Below are positions 44,666-52,440 of a stretch of 64,000 nt of DNA, one piece after another. The stretch is from JAGVSZ01 sp035456405. Its GTDB lineage: Bacteria; Pseudomonadota; Gammaproteobacteria; Burkholderiales; SG8-39. A program made the position numbers and the translations under genes. The stretch's first letter is position 1. Every line of letters starts with the position of its first letter. The notes under the pieces were generated by a model. The model was not told the origin of the DNA. It worked only from the letters and a program-made list of their open reading frames with translations, and did no database searches. The DNA is taken from contig DATIDG010000107.1 of assembly GCA_035456405.1 (NCBI GenBank), forward strand, positions 1 to 64,000, given 5' to 3'.

Positions 44666-45402
44666 GGACCACGGCGCCCTACGACTGGATCGTCCCGGAC
44701 TGGCCGGGCCCACCCCGCGTGAGCGCGCTGGTCACCACTCGGAGCGGCGGCGTGAGCCGCGGATCGTTCGCATCCCTCAATCTCGGCACCCGCGTCGGCG
44801 ACGACCCCGCAGCGGTCGAGCACAACCGCGCGATTCTCCGGAGCCGCCTTCCAGCGGACCCGGTCTGGTTGCAGCAGGTCCACGGGACGGAAGTCGTCGA
44901 CGCCGAGTCGGCAGGCGACCTGCCGCGCGCCGATGGCGCCGTGGCGCGCACGCGCCACAGCGTGTGCGCCGTGCTGACGGCCGACTGCGTGCCGGTGCTC
45001 CTCGCGCACCGAAGCGGCGCGGCAGTGGGAATCGCGCATGCGGGCTGGCGCGGGCTCGCCGGCGGAGTGATCGAACGGGCGCTCGCGCGCATGGCGGTGC
45101 CGCCGGAAGACGTGATCGCATGGCTCGGACCCGGCATCGGGCCGCGCGCATACGAAGTCGGTCCCGACGTGTACGATGCGTTCGTGACGCGCAACCCGGA
45201 GGCGGCGGCGGCGTTCGAACCTCATGGGGACGGCAGGTTTAACGCCGACCTGCACACGCTCGCACGCCGGCGGCTCGAGGCGGCCGGCGTGGCTGCGGTG
45301 TACGGCAGCGGGTTCTGCACGTACACGGACGCCGGTCGCTTCTATTCGTACCGCCGCGAGAGGGCGACGGGACGGTTCGCGAGCCTGATCTGGATCGACT
45401 GA
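44662..45402 (+). CDS. pgeF: Peptidoglycan editing factor PgeF (YfiH family)
   Basis: A 246-residue protein of the YfiH family, formerly called polyphenol oxidase or laccase. The metal-site motifs are present: QQVHGTEVVDA, TADCVPVLL, HAGWRGLAGG and GPGIGPRAYEVG. I take the start as TTG 44662 (TTGA overlap with the rluD stop), because the family begins with the motif DWIVPDWPGPPRVSALVTTR. ATG 44611 is an alternative inside rluD. PgeF removes wrong amino acids from murein precursors. The rluD-pgeF order is common in proteobacteria. Confidence 0.9.
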   Translation: MRTTAPYDWIVPDWPGPPRVSALVTTRSGGVSRGSFASLNLGTRVGDDPAAVEHNRAILRSRLPADPVWLQQVHGTEVVDAESAGDLPRADGAVARTRHSVCAVLTADCVPVLLAHRSGAAVGIAHAGWRGLAGGVIERALARMAVPPEDVIAWLGPGIGPRAYEVGPDVYDAFVTRNPEAAAAFEPHGDGRFNADLHTLARRRLEAAGVAAVYGSGFCTYTDAGRFYSYRRERATGRFASLIWID

Positions 45403-46214
45403 TGACCCTGGCATACATCTCCGCGGCGAGCGTGATCGGCGGCCTCCTGTCGGTCGCGCTCGCGGCGCTCGTCTCGTTCGCGACGCGGACGCACTGGGTC
45501 GGCTCGCTCGTCAGCTTCGCGATCGGCGCCCTGCTCGGCGCAGCGTTCCTGGAGGTGCTGCCGCACGCCTTCAGCAACACCACCAGCATCCAGGCGACGG
45601 CAGCCACGGTGCTCGGGGGCATTCTCGCGTTCTTCGTCCTCGAGAAGCTTGTGCTGTGGCGCCACTGCCACGTCGAGGACTGCGAGGCGCACGGTGCGCA
45701 CGAGGAGGGCCACGGCCACGTGCATTCACCGCCGGCCGTCGTGCACCATGACCACGGACGCAGCGGGCTGATGATCCTGGTCGGCGACAGCTTCCACAAC
45801 TTCGTCGACGGCGTGCTCATCGCGGCGGCGTTCATGGAAAGCACGGCGCTCGGGCTGGTGACGGCCACCGCCGTCATCGCGCACGAGATTCCGCAGGAGG
45901 TCGGCGACTTCCTGATCCTGCTGCATTCCGGCTACAGCAAGGCGCGCGCATTCTTGCTCAACCTGCTCTCGAGCCTGATGATGCTGATCGGCGCGATCGG
46001 CGCGTACTTCGCTCTGCAGCTGGTGGAAGGCTGGGTGAATACGATGCTCGCCCTGGCCGCGGCGAGCATGATCTACGTGGCTGTCGCCGACCTGATCCCC
46101 GGACTGCACAAGCGTCCGGAGCTCGGCGCCACGGCGCAGCAGGTGTTACTCATCCTTCTCGGGATCGCGAGCGTGTGGATCGTCGGTGAGCTCGCGCACG
46201 GGCATGCCCACTGA
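45402..46214 (+). CDS. ZIP-family metal transporter
   Basis: A 270-residue integral membrane protein with about eight hydrophobic segments. The central loop is His-rich (WRHCHVEDCEAHGAHEEGHGH), and transport motifs HNFVDGV and HEIPQEVGDF in segments four and five form the binuclear metal site. ZIP proteins import zinc or other divalent metals. The ATG shares the base of the pgeF stop (TGATG), so it is coupled. The last bases overlap a convergent small membrane protein. Confidence 0.92.
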   Translation: MTLAYISAASVIGGLLSVALAALVSFATRTHWVGSLVSFAIGALLGAAFLEVLPHAFSNTTSIQATAATVLGGILAFFVLEKLVLWRHCHVEDCEAHGAHEEGHGHVHSPPAVVHHDHGRSGLMILVGDSFHNFVDGVLIAAAFMESTALGLVTATAVIAHEIPQEVGDFLILLHSGYSKARAFLLNLLSSLMMLIGAIGAYFALQLVEGWVNTMLALAAASMIYVAVADLIPGLHKRPELGATAQQVLLILLGIASVWIVGELAHGHAH

Positions 46215-46385
46215 GCGCTTGCGCCGCCTGAAGAGATGGAGAAACAGCGCGAGCGGGCCGAGACCGTAGAGCAGGAACGTGAGGACGGCGCCCACCAGGC
46301 TCGGCTCGGTGGCGGCCATTAGGATCGTGACGTACAACCAGGCGATGGCGACGATGTACATGACGGGTACTGCGGCCGGACGCAT
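46146..46385 (-). CDS. Small hypothetical membrane protein
   Basis: A 79-residue protein with two hydrophobic segments (MYIVAIAWLYVTILMAATE and GAVLTFLLYGLGPLALFLHLF), an arginine-rich stretch, then a charged tail. I recall similar short proteins in other betaproteobacteria, with no known function. The start is ATG 46385, or ATG 46361 if translation begins at MYIV. It overlaps the end of the ZIP gene by 69 bases in opposite direction, so the two mRNAs can pair. Confidence 0.65.
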   Translation of the reverse strand: MRPAAVPVMYIVAIAWLYVTILMAATEPSLVGAVLTFLLYGLGPLALFLHLFRRRKRSVGMPVRELTDDPHARDPEKDE

Positions 46386-46421
46386 CGATTGTAGTCGCCG
46401 GTTGCATGGCGGGCCGCCGGC

Positions 46422-47411
46422 TTGAAGATGCTCGTGACCGGCGCGGCCGGGTTCATCGGCGGCGCGCTCTGCGACCGGTTGCTCGCGCGCGGCGACGAGG
46501 TGCTCGGCCTCGACGACCTCAACGACTACTACGAGGTGGCGCTCAAGGAGGCGCGGCTCGCGCGGCTTACCGGGCGCGCCGGGTTCCGCTTCGAAAGGGT
46601 CGACCTTGCCGACCGGGACGCCACGGCCCGGGCGTTCGCGGGCGGCTCGTGGGACGTCGTCGTGCACCTCGCCGCGCAGGCTGGCGTGCGCTACTCGGTG
46701 ACGCACCCCGAGCGGTATGTGGATTCCAACCTGGTCGGCTTCGGAAACGTGCTCGAGGGTTGCCGGCACGCGGGGGCCGGGCATCTCGTCTTCGCGTCGT
46801 CCAGCTCGGTCTACGGCCTGAACTCGAAGCTGCCGTTCAGCGAGCGCGACAACGTCGACCACCCGGTGTCGCTCTACGCCGCGACCAAGAAGGCGAACGA
46901 ACTGATGGCGCACGTGTACGCACATCTCTTCGGATTGCCGTGCACCGGCTTGCGGTTCTTCACCGTGTACGGACCATGGGGCCGGCCCGACATGTCGCCG
47001 TTCCTGTTCGTGCGGGCGATCCTCGCCGGCGAGCCGCTCAAGGTGTTCAACCACGGCGACATGCAGCGCGACTTCACGTACATCGACGATGTCGTCGAGG
47101 GGGTGATGCGGGTGATGGGTCGCCCGCCCGCGGCGGGTCCGGTGAGCCCCGCCACGAGCAGCGCGCCGTGGCGGGTCTACAACATCGGGAACAACCAACC
47201 GGTCGAGCTCCGGCGCTGGATCGAGGTGTTCGAGCAGTGCCTCGGACGCAAGGCGAAGCTGGAGCTCCTGCCGCTCCAGCCGGGAGACGTGGTGGCCACC
47301 GCCGCCGACATCGCGGCGCTCGAGCGCGATGTCGGCTTCCGGCCGACGACACCGGTTGAGGTGGGCGTGCGGCGATTCGTCGAGTGGTATCGCGCCTACT
47401 ACCGGACCTGA
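46422..47411 (+). CDS. NAD-dependent nucleotide-sugar epimerase
   Basis: A 329-residue extended SDR of the UDP-glucuronate 4-epimerase group: GAAGFIGGAL, HLAAQAGVRYSVTHPERYVDSN, FASSSSVYG, YAATKKANE (Tyr-x3-Lys) and RFFTVYGPWGRPDMSPFLF, which is typical of UDP-GlcA epimerases. The start is TTG 46422 or ATG 46428 (both in MKM). It would supply UDP-galacturonate for surface polysaccharide. It has no glycosyltransferase neighbour. Confidence 0.87.
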   Translation: MKMLVTGAAGFIGGALCDRLLARGDEVLGLDDLNDYYEVALKEARLARLTGRAGFRFERVDLADRDATARAFAGGSWDVVVHLAAQAGVRYSVTHPERYVDSNLVGFGNVLEGCRHAGAGHLVFASSSSVYGLNSKLPFSERDNVDHPVSLYAATKKANELMAHVYAHLFGLPCTGLRFFTVYGPWGRPDMSPFLFVRAILAGEPLKVFNHGDMQRDFTYIDDVVEGVMRVMGRPPAAGPVSPATSSAPWRVYNIGNNQPVELRRWIEVFEQCLGRKAKLELLPLQPGDVVATAADIAALERDVGFRPTTPVEVGVRRFVEWYRAYYRT

Positions 47412-47434
47412 TCGCCACGCACGCGGCGGCAAGA

Positions 47435-47463
47435 TTGACACCTTGTTTGTGCGGTGCAATACT
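47435..47463 (+). promoter_or_regulatory. Predicted phaC promoter with embedded PhaR-type site
   Basis: A consensus -35 TTGACA (47435-47440) is 17 bases from AATACT (47458-47463), a good sigma-70 pair. TGC-GGT-GCA (47450-47458) fills the spacer up to the -10. It has the TGC-N3/4-GCA shape reported for PhaR targets, so bound PhaR would shut the promoter. Confidence 0.65.
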
Positions 47464-47480
47464 GCCCCGTTCCTCTGAGC

Positions 47481-47496
47481 CGTTGCGCGCGCAACG
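47481..47496. promoter_or_regulatory. Perfect palindrome in the phaC leader (PhaR-type operator)
   Basis: CGTTGCGCGCGCAACG is a 16-base perfect palindrome just downstream of the predicted phaC start site and three bases before the GTG start. Its core TTGC-N4-GCAA matches the sites near the phasin gene. It overlaps where a ribosome site would be expected, so it may also act on translation. Confidence 0.6.
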
Positions 47497-47499
47497 TCC

Positions 47500-49218
47500 G
47501 TGTTCCCCCCCACGTCCGCCCCCTTCGACCAGACGTTCCTCGCCGGACAGGCGCTGATGCAGGGACTGCTCGGCATGGCCGGCGCGCGCCCGGACGCCGG
47601 GGCCGGGCAACTCCGTGCCGCATTTGCGGCAAATGCGCCGCGCGTGGCGGAGCTGCAGGCCGAGTATCAACGCGACCTCGCGCGGCTCTGGACGGCGATG
47701 CTCGCCCGGCAGCGCGGCGAGCCCTGGGAGCCGGTCATCTCGCCGGACCGGGAGGACCGGCGCTTTGCCGGAGCGGAGTGGCGCGAGAGCCTCTACCACG
47801 ACTATCTGAAGCAGCACTATCTGCTCGGCGCGCGCCTCGTGAACGGGCTCGTCGAGGCCGCCGAGCTCGGGCCGCAGGCCAAGCAGCGGCTGCGCTTCTA
47901 CGCCCGCCAATTCGTCGACTTGCTGAGCCCCGCGAACTTTGCCGCCACAAATCCCGAGGTGGTGAAGGCTGCGCTCGCCTCCGAGGGCCGGACGCTCGCG
48001 CAGGGCCTGCGCAACCTGATCGGCGACGTCGAGAAGCAGCGCATCTCCCAGACCGATGAAGCGGCGTTCGCGGTCGGGCGCAACCTCGCCACCACGCCCG
48101 GCGCGGTGGTGTACCAGAACGAGGTCATCCAGCTGATCCAGTACGCGCCGGCGACGCCGACGGTGCGGGCGCGGCCGTTCGTGATGGTCCCGCCCTGCAT
48201 CAACAAGTTTTACATCATGGATCTCGCGCGCGAAAACTCGTTCGTGCGCTACGCGGTCGAGCGCGGCAACACGGCGTTCATGGTGTCGTGGCGGAACATC
48301 ACGCCCGAGGTCGGACATCTCTCGTGGGACGACTACATCCGCGACGGCGTGCTGCGGGCGTTCGAGGTCGCAACCGAGATCACCGGCGCCGACCGGCTGA
48401 ACGTTCTCGGCTACTGTGTCGGCGGCACCATGCTCGGCGCAGCGCTGGCGCTGCTCGCCGCGCGCGGCGAGCATCGTATCGAGAGCGCGACTTTCTTCAC
48501 CGCATTGCTCGACTTCTCGGACGTCGGCGACCTGGCGGTGTTCGTCGACCCGGCCGGGGTGGAGGCGGTCGAACGGCAGCTCGGAAGTGGGGGCGTCAAG
48601 GAAGGGCGCGATCTCGCGACGGTCTTCAACATCATGCGCGCCAACGACCTGGTCTGGTCGTACGTGATTAGCAACTATCTCAAGGGCAAGCAGCCCGAGG
48701 CGTTCGACATCCTGTACTGGAACGCCGACAGCACGAACCTCGCCGGGCCCTGGTACGCCTGGTATCTCCGCAACACGTATCTCGAGAACAATCTGCGAGT
48801 GCCCGGAAAGGTCCGGACATGCGGCGTACCGGTCGACCTCGGCCGCGTACGCGTACCGGCGTACGTCCTCGCGACGCGCGAGGATCACATCGTGCCGTGG
48901 AAGGGCGCGTATCAGACCACCCAGCTCCTCAAGGGCGACGCACGGTTCGTGCTCGGCGCGAGCGGGCACATCGCGGGCGTGATCAATCCGGCGTCGAAGA
49001 ATCGGCGCAGCTACTGGACGAACCCGCACGTCCCGGAGTCGCCCGACGAATGGATCGACGGCGCGACCGAGCAGCGCGGCAGCTGGTGGGGCGACTGGGA
49101 TGCGTGGATCGGGCGCTTCGCGGGCGGAGAGGTCCCCGCGCCGGGGCGGCTCGGCAGCGCGAAGTACGCGCCGATCGAGGATGCCCCGGGGCGTTACGTG
49201 AAGCTGCGGGTGGTTTGA
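47500..49218 (+). CDS. phaC: Class I polyhydroxyalkanoate synthase
   Basis: A 572-residue PHA synthase. The nucleophile Cys306 sits in the lipase-like box GYCVGG. The acid is in TREDHIVPW and the histidine in GASGHIAGV. The N-terminal PhaC_N domain is complete (RFYARQFVDLLSPANF, TPGAVVYQNEVIQLIQY). It links 3-hydroxyacyl-CoA units into polyester on granules. The start is GTG 47500. It heads the locus with two phaB genes downstream; the class I size (about 570-590) fits. Confidence 0.95.
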   Translation: MFPPTSAPFDQTFLAGQALMQGLLGMAGARPDAGAGQLRAAFAANAPRVAELQAEYQRDLARLWTAMLARQRGEPWEPVISPDREDRRFAGAEWRESLYHDYLKQHYLLGARLVNGLVEAAELGPQAKQRLRFYARQFVDLLSPANFAATNPEVVKAALASEGRTLAQGLRNLIGDVEKQRISQTDEAAFAVGRNLATTPGAVVYQNEVIQLIQYAPATPTVRARPFVMVPPCINKFYIMDLARENSFVRYAVERGNTAFMVSWRNITPEVGHLSWDDYIRDGVLRAFEVATEITGADRLNVLGYCVGGTMLGAALALLAARGEHRIESATFFTALLDFSDVGDLAVFVDPAGVEAVERQLGSGGVKEGRDLATVFNIMRANDLVWSYVISNYLKGKQPEAFDILYWNADSTNLAGPWYAWYLRNTYLENNLRVPGKVRTCGVPVDLGRVRVPAYVLATREDHIVPWKGAYQTTQLLKGDARFVLGASGHIAGVINPASKNRRSYWTNPHVPESPDEWIDGATEQRGSWWGDWDAWIGRFAGGEVPAPGRLGSAKYAPIEDAPGRYVKLRVV

Positions 49219-49226
49219 TCGATGGG

Positions 49227-49254
49227 CGCGGGGCGCGGTCAGACGCGCCCCGCG
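49227..49254. promoter_or_regulatory. Intercistronic hairpin between phaC and phaB
   Basis: A perfect 11-base-pair stem (49227-49237 with 49244-49254) has a six-base loop and no U-run. It lies in the 53-base gap between phaC and the first phaB. It may protect or partly stop the phaC message, setting different levels of synthase and reductase. Confidence 0.55.
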
Positions 49255-49271
49255 GAGACAGAGGGGCATCA

Positions 49272-50012
49272 ATGACTGAGCGAGTCGCATTCGTCACCGG
49301 AGGCATGGGCGGCATCGGCACCGCGATCTGCCGCCGGCTGGCGACGAACGGAAACAAGGTCGTGGCGGGATGCCTGCCGGGCTACGAGCGCAAGGACGAG
49401 TGGCTGGACCGCTTGCGGACCGAGGGACTGCACGTCTATGCCGCCGAGGGCAACGTCGAGGACTACGAATCCTGCGCGGACATGATGTACCGGATCCGCT
49501 CGACGATGGGCCCGGTCGACATCCTCGTCAACGCCGCCGGCATCACGCGCGACGGCGTGTTCAAGCGCATGTCGCCGAACGACTGGTACGCCGTGATCAA
49601 CACGAACCTGAACTCGGTCTTCAACGTCACGCGTCAGGTCATCGAGGGCATGATGGAGCGCGGGTGGGGGCGCATCGTCAACATCTCCTCGGTCAACGCG
49701 CTGAAGGGCCAGTTCGGGCAGACGAACTACTCGGCGGCGAAGGCGGGCATGCACGGGTTCACCAAGGCGCTCGCGCAGGAAGTGGTGAAGAAGGGCGTCA
49801 CCGTGAACACGATCTCCCCGGGGTACGTCGACACGGACATGGTGCGCGCGATCAAGCCCGAGGTGCTGCAGAGCATCGTCGCCTCGATCCCCATGGGCCG
49901 CCTCGCCAAGCCCGAGGAGATTGCAAGCCTCGTGGCGTTCCTCTCGTCCGAGGAGGCCGGCTACATCACCGGGGCCAACGTCTCCATCAACGGCGGGCTG
50001 CACATGGAGTGA
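49272..50012 (+). CDS. phaB: Acetoacetyl-CoA reductase, first copy
   Basis: A 246-residue SDR of the PhaB type: TGGMGGIGTAI cofactor loop, NAAGITRDGVFKRM, catalytic Ser in NISSVNALKGQFGQTNYSAAK and a GLHME end. It reduces acetoacetyl-CoA to (R)-3-hydroxybutyryl-CoA with NADPH. It lies 53 bases after phaC. It differs clearly from the second copy at 50326 (for example, TDMVRAIKPE against TKMVMAIPKD), so the pair is an old duplication or brings a different substrate range. Confidence 0.93.
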   Translation: MTERVAFVTGGMGGIGTAICRRLATNGNKVVAGCLPGYERKDEWLDRLRTEGLHVYAAEGNVEDYESCADMMYRIRSTMGPVDILVNAAGITRDGVFKRMSPNDWYAVINTNLNSVFNVTRQVIEGMMERGWGRIVNISSVNALKGQFGQTNYSAAKAGMHGFTKALAQEVVKKGVTVNTISPGYVDTDMVRAIKPEVLQSIVASIPMGRLAKPEEIASLVAFLSSEEAGYITGANVSINGGLHME

Positions 50013-50015
50013 CTC

Positions 50016-50109
50016 GCCGGAGGGCGGAGCAGGGGCCCCGCGCCTCACGCGGGGATGCGACCCCGGAGGCGAGTCTGGCCCGCGGTGAGCGCATTGAGGC
50101 AGCGTGACG
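50016..50109. repeat. Direct repeat copy 1 in the phaB-phaB gap
   Basis: A 94-base copy of a GC-rich repeat between the two phaB genes. It contains small inverted repeats. The outer arms GACTCGCC (from 50012) and GGCGAGTC pair, and a CCCGC/GCGGG hairpin lies inside. It differs from copy 2 by four substitutions and one missing base. No U-run or open reading frame of note is present. Confidence 0.8.
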
Positions 50110-50126
50110 TGAGGACGCAGCGGGCG

Positions 50127-50221
50127 CGCCGGAGGGCGGAGCAGGGGCCCCGCGCCTCACGCGGGGATGCGACCCCGGAGGCGAGTCTCGCCCGCGGTGA
50201 GTGCGTTGAGGTAGCGTGACG
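50127..50221. repeat. Direct repeat copy 2 in the phaB-phaB gap
   Basis: A 95-base second copy, 17 bases after copy 1. Here the inner hairpin is a perfect CCCCGCG-N5-CGCGGGG. The two copies fill most of the 313-base gap 50013-50325, the only gene-free stretch over 300 bases in the window. The remaining 100 bases hold the phaB2 leader. The unit could be a dispersed palindromic element; only two copies were seen here. Confidence 0.8.
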
Positions 50222-50275
50222 GGAGCGACGATCTGAGCAGGAAGCAGGTGCGGGGCGACGCGCCCCCGCCCGTGC

Positions 50276-50281
50276 CATAAT
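50276..50281 (+). promoter_or_regulatory. Possible -10 element of the second phaB
   Basis: CATAAT lies 45 bases before the ATG of the second phaB, in an otherwise GC-rich leader that also has GAAGGAGGA as ribosome site. No convincing -35 was found, so this is a weak call. It would allow the second phaB to be transcribed apart from phaC. Confidence 0.35.
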
Positions 50282-50325
50282 TTCCGCGGCAGCGACAGCA
50301 ACGGCTTCATCCGAAGGAGGACGTC

Positions 50326-51072
50326 ATGGCTCAGAGCAGGATCGCACTGATCACCGGTGGCATGGGCGGCCTGGGCGAATCGGTCAGCACGAAGATGCAC
50401 GACGCCGGGTTCCGGGTCGTGGTGACCCACTCGCCCGGCAACAAGAACGCGGCCGCGTGGAACGCCGAGATGAAGTCGAAGGGCTACGACTTCCATCCCG
50501 TCCCGGTCGACGTCGCCGACTTCGACTCCTGCCAGAAGTGCGTCGCGACGATCCAGGCCGAGGTGGGGCCGATCGACATCCTGATCAACAATGCCGGCAT
50601 CACCCGCGATAGGACCTGTAAGAAGATGGGCAAGGCCGACTGGGATGCGGTCATGAAGACCAACCTCGACAGCGTCTTCAACATGACCAAGCCGGTGTGC
50701 GACGGGATGGTGGATCGCGGATGGGGCCGGATCGTCAACGTGAGCTCGGTGAACGGCACCAAGGGCGCGTTCGGACAGACCAACTATGCGGCGGCGAAAG
50801 CCGGGATGCACGGATTCACCAAGTCCCTCGCCCTCGAGGTGGCGCGCAAGGGCGTCACCGTCAACACCATCTCGCCCGGCTACATCGGTACCAAGATGGT
50901 GATGGCGATTCCGAAGGACATCCTCGACACGAAGATAATTCCGCAGATCCCCGTCGGGCGCCTGGGCAAGCCCGAAGAGGTCGCCGGACTGATCATCTAT
51001 CTGTGCTCGGAGGAGGCGGCGTTCGTGACCGGCGCGAACATCGCCATCAACGGCGGGCAACACATGCAGTAG
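50326..51072 (+). CDS. phaB: Acetoacetyl-CoA reductase, second copy
   Basis: A 248-residue PhaB-type SDR: TGGMGGLGESV, NNAGITRDRTCKKM, VSSVNGTKGAFGQTNYAAAK (Ser, Tyr-x3-Lys) and a C-terminal INGGQHMQ. GAAGGAGGA precedes the ATG. It is the more typical of the two copies when compared with the Cupriavidus enzyme (KADWDAVMKTNLDSVFNMTK). A duplicated repeat separates it from the first copy, and it converges on the phasin gene. Confidence 0.94.
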   Translation: MAQSRIALITGGMGGLGESVSTKMHDAGFRVVVTHSPGNKNAAAWNAEMKSKGYDFHPVPVDVADFDSCQKCVATIQAEVGPIDILINNAGITRDRTCKKMGKADWDAVMKTNLDSVFNMTKPVCDGMVDRGWGRIVNVSSVNGTKGAFGQTNYAAAKAGMHGFTKSLALEVARKGVTVNTISPGYIGTKMVMAIPKDILDTKIIPQIPVGRLGKPEEVAGLIIYLCSEEAAFVTGANIAINGGQHMQ

Positions 51073-51078
51073 GGCCGG

Positions 51079-51107
51079 GCGGGCCCCGCGTTCGGCACGG
51101 GGCCCGC
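51079..51107. terminator. Hairpin between convergent phaB2 and phasin genes
   Basis: A perfect 10-base-pair GC stem (51079-51088 with 51098-51107, nine-base loop) lies in the 54-base gap between two convergent genes. It has no U-run on either strand, so it is a weak bidirectional terminator at best, or an RNA 3'-end protector. Confidence 0.45.
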
Positions 51108-51126
51108 GCGTCGGAAGCCGCGGAAC

Positions 51127-51657
51127 TCAGCTCCTTCCGGCTCCCTTCACCATCTGCTCGGTGGCCGCCTTCATCGTCGCTTCCGAGAACTCGGCGAACT
51201 GCCGCGTCGCCTGGTTCAGGGTCTCGAGCACCGCGGACGTCGCGGCGAAGGTGGACTTGAGCGCGGCGCTGGACGCGTCTGAGCCGGCGGCGCCCTTGCC
51301 GAGCGTTTCCGCGCTCCCCGCCATCTCCAGGGTGAGCCGGCTCATCTGCTGCTCGAACAGTTTGCCGAGATGCGCCTGGGTCTGGCTCACGATCTCGTAT
51401 ACGCTCTGGGCGTAGGTCGCTGCCTGCTGCATGTTGGCCTGCGCGAGTTGGGTGCGCAGGGCCATCAGCTGCTGCGGATCGCTGGAGGACATCAGGTCGC
51501 GCGTGGCTTTCGCGGCCTGGTCGAGCGTGATGCGCGCGGTCTCCAGGTTCAGCGCGAGCAGCTGCTCGGCGCTCGCGAGGCTGGCGCGGGCGTAGCTCAT
51601 CGCCGCCTCGTAGGCGGCCTGGTTCCATGCTGCGATCTGGTCGGTCGATTGGGTCAT
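51127..51657 (-). CDS. phaP: Phasin family protein
   Basis: A 176-residue helical protein with phasin features: WNQAAYEAAMSYARASLASAEQLLALNLETAR, ATYAQSVYEIVSQTQAHLGKLFEQQMSR and a coiled, alanine-rich body without signal or membrane segment. Phasins coat PHA granules. The start is ATG 51657. It is divergent from phaR, and a TTGC-N3-GCAA site lies upstream of its start, the expected PhaR control point. Confidence 0.9.
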   Translation of the reverse strand: MTQSTDQIAAWNQAAYEAAMSYARASLASAEQLLALNLETARITLDQAAKATRDLMSSSDPQQLMALRTQLAQANMQQAATYAQSVYEIVSQTQAHLGKLFEQQMSRLTLEMAGSAETLGKGAAGSDASSAALKSTFAATSAVLETLNQATRQFAEFSEATMKAATEQMVKGAGRS

Positions 51658-51694
51658 GTTGGGCCTCGTCGGTCGGAGTGGAGTAGAATCGGCC

Positions 51695-51709
51695 TGTTGC
51701 GGCGCAACA
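51695..51709. promoter_or_regulatory. PhaR-type operator between phasin and phaR
   Basis: TGTTGCGGCGCAACA is a perfect 7-1-7 inverted repeat with the TGC-N3-GCA core, 38 bases upstream of the phasin start. A related TGCGC-T-GCGCA dyad is at 51755-51765, nearer the phaR start. PhaR is known to repress both the phasin gene and its own gene. Confidence 0.65.
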
Positions 51710-51806
51710 AAAATTGGGCCCGTGCCCTGCCTTACAACCCGTCGGGGCAACGTGTGCGCTGCGCAAGCTTACAACTGCGCCCTGCTAACTGCGGACCGAA
51801 ACCACC

Positions 51807-52394
51807 ATGGCAGATTCCGTGCGACTGATCAAGAAGTACCCGAACCGGCGCCTCTACGACACGCAGACGTCCTCCTACATCACGCTCGCCGACGTGAAGG
51901 AGCTCGTCCAGAAGCAGGAGGAGTTCCAGGTCGTGGACGCGAAGACCTCGGAGGACCTGACGCGGCAGATCCTGCTGCAGATCATCCTCGACGAGGAGTC
52001 GGCGGGCGCGCCGATGTTCTCGCACGACGTGCTGACCCAGTTCATCCGCTTCTACGGGAACGCGATGCAGGGGATCATGGGCAACTACCTGGAGCGCAAC
52101 ATCCAGGCGTTCCTCGAGATTCAGAAGTCGATGCAGGAGCAGTCGAAGCAGCTCTACGGCGATCCGGCCAGGGCGACCGAGCTGTGGTCGCAGTTCCTGT
52201 CGTTCCAGGGACCCGCCATGCAGAGCCTCATGTCCACGTACATGGAGCAGAGCAAGAACATGCTCCAGCAGATGCAGGAGCAGCTGCAGTCGCAGACGCG
52301 GACGATGTTCACCGGCTTCCCGTTCGGCACGCAGGGTAAGGGCGGGGAGGAGAACGCCAAGCCCGGCGAAGGCAAGCCGGAGTCGAAGTCCTGA
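51807..52394 (+). CDS. phaR: Polyhydroxyalkanoate synthesis repressor PhaR
   Basis: A 195-residue PhaR. The N-terminal DNA-binding domain is highly conserved (RLIKKYPNRRLYDTQTSSYITLADVK), followed by PHB-accumulation regulatory domains (LDEESAGAPMFSHDVLTQFIRFYGNAMQGIMG). The C-terminus is glutamine/methionine-rich and then glycine/lysine-rich. PhaR binds both polymer and DNA, releasing the phasin gene when granules form. The length equals that of the Cupriavidus protein class (about 180-190). Confidence 0.95.
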   Translation: MADSVRLIKKYPNRRLYDTQTSSYITLADVKELVQKQEEFQVVDAKTSEDLTRQILLQIILDEESAGAPMFSHDVLTQFIRFYGNAMQGIMGNYLERNIQAFLEIQKSMQEQSKQLYGDPARATELWSQFLSFQGPAMQSLMSTYMEQSKNMLQQMQEQLQSQTRTMFTGFPFGTQGKGGEENAKPGEGKPESKS

Positions 52395-52440
52395 GCGCTC
52401 GGCCCCGCGGCGCACTTACGCCTAGCTACTCGCAAATCTT

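Noticed and set aside
44662..45402. A laccase or polyphenol oxidase serving the polyphenol island
   Set aside because: The YfiH family was once annotated that way, but its accepted role is peptidoglycan editing, and the rluD neighbour is the usual one for pgeF.
47074..49290. Long antisense open frame across phaC
   Set aside because: It mirrors phaC codon bias, is rich in arginine and alanine, and has no motif or ribosome site; phaC itself is beyond doubt.
50016..50221. The direct repeats as a CRISPR array
   Set aside because: There are only two long, near-adjacent units with a 17-base spacer and no cas genes; this is a duplicated palindromic element.
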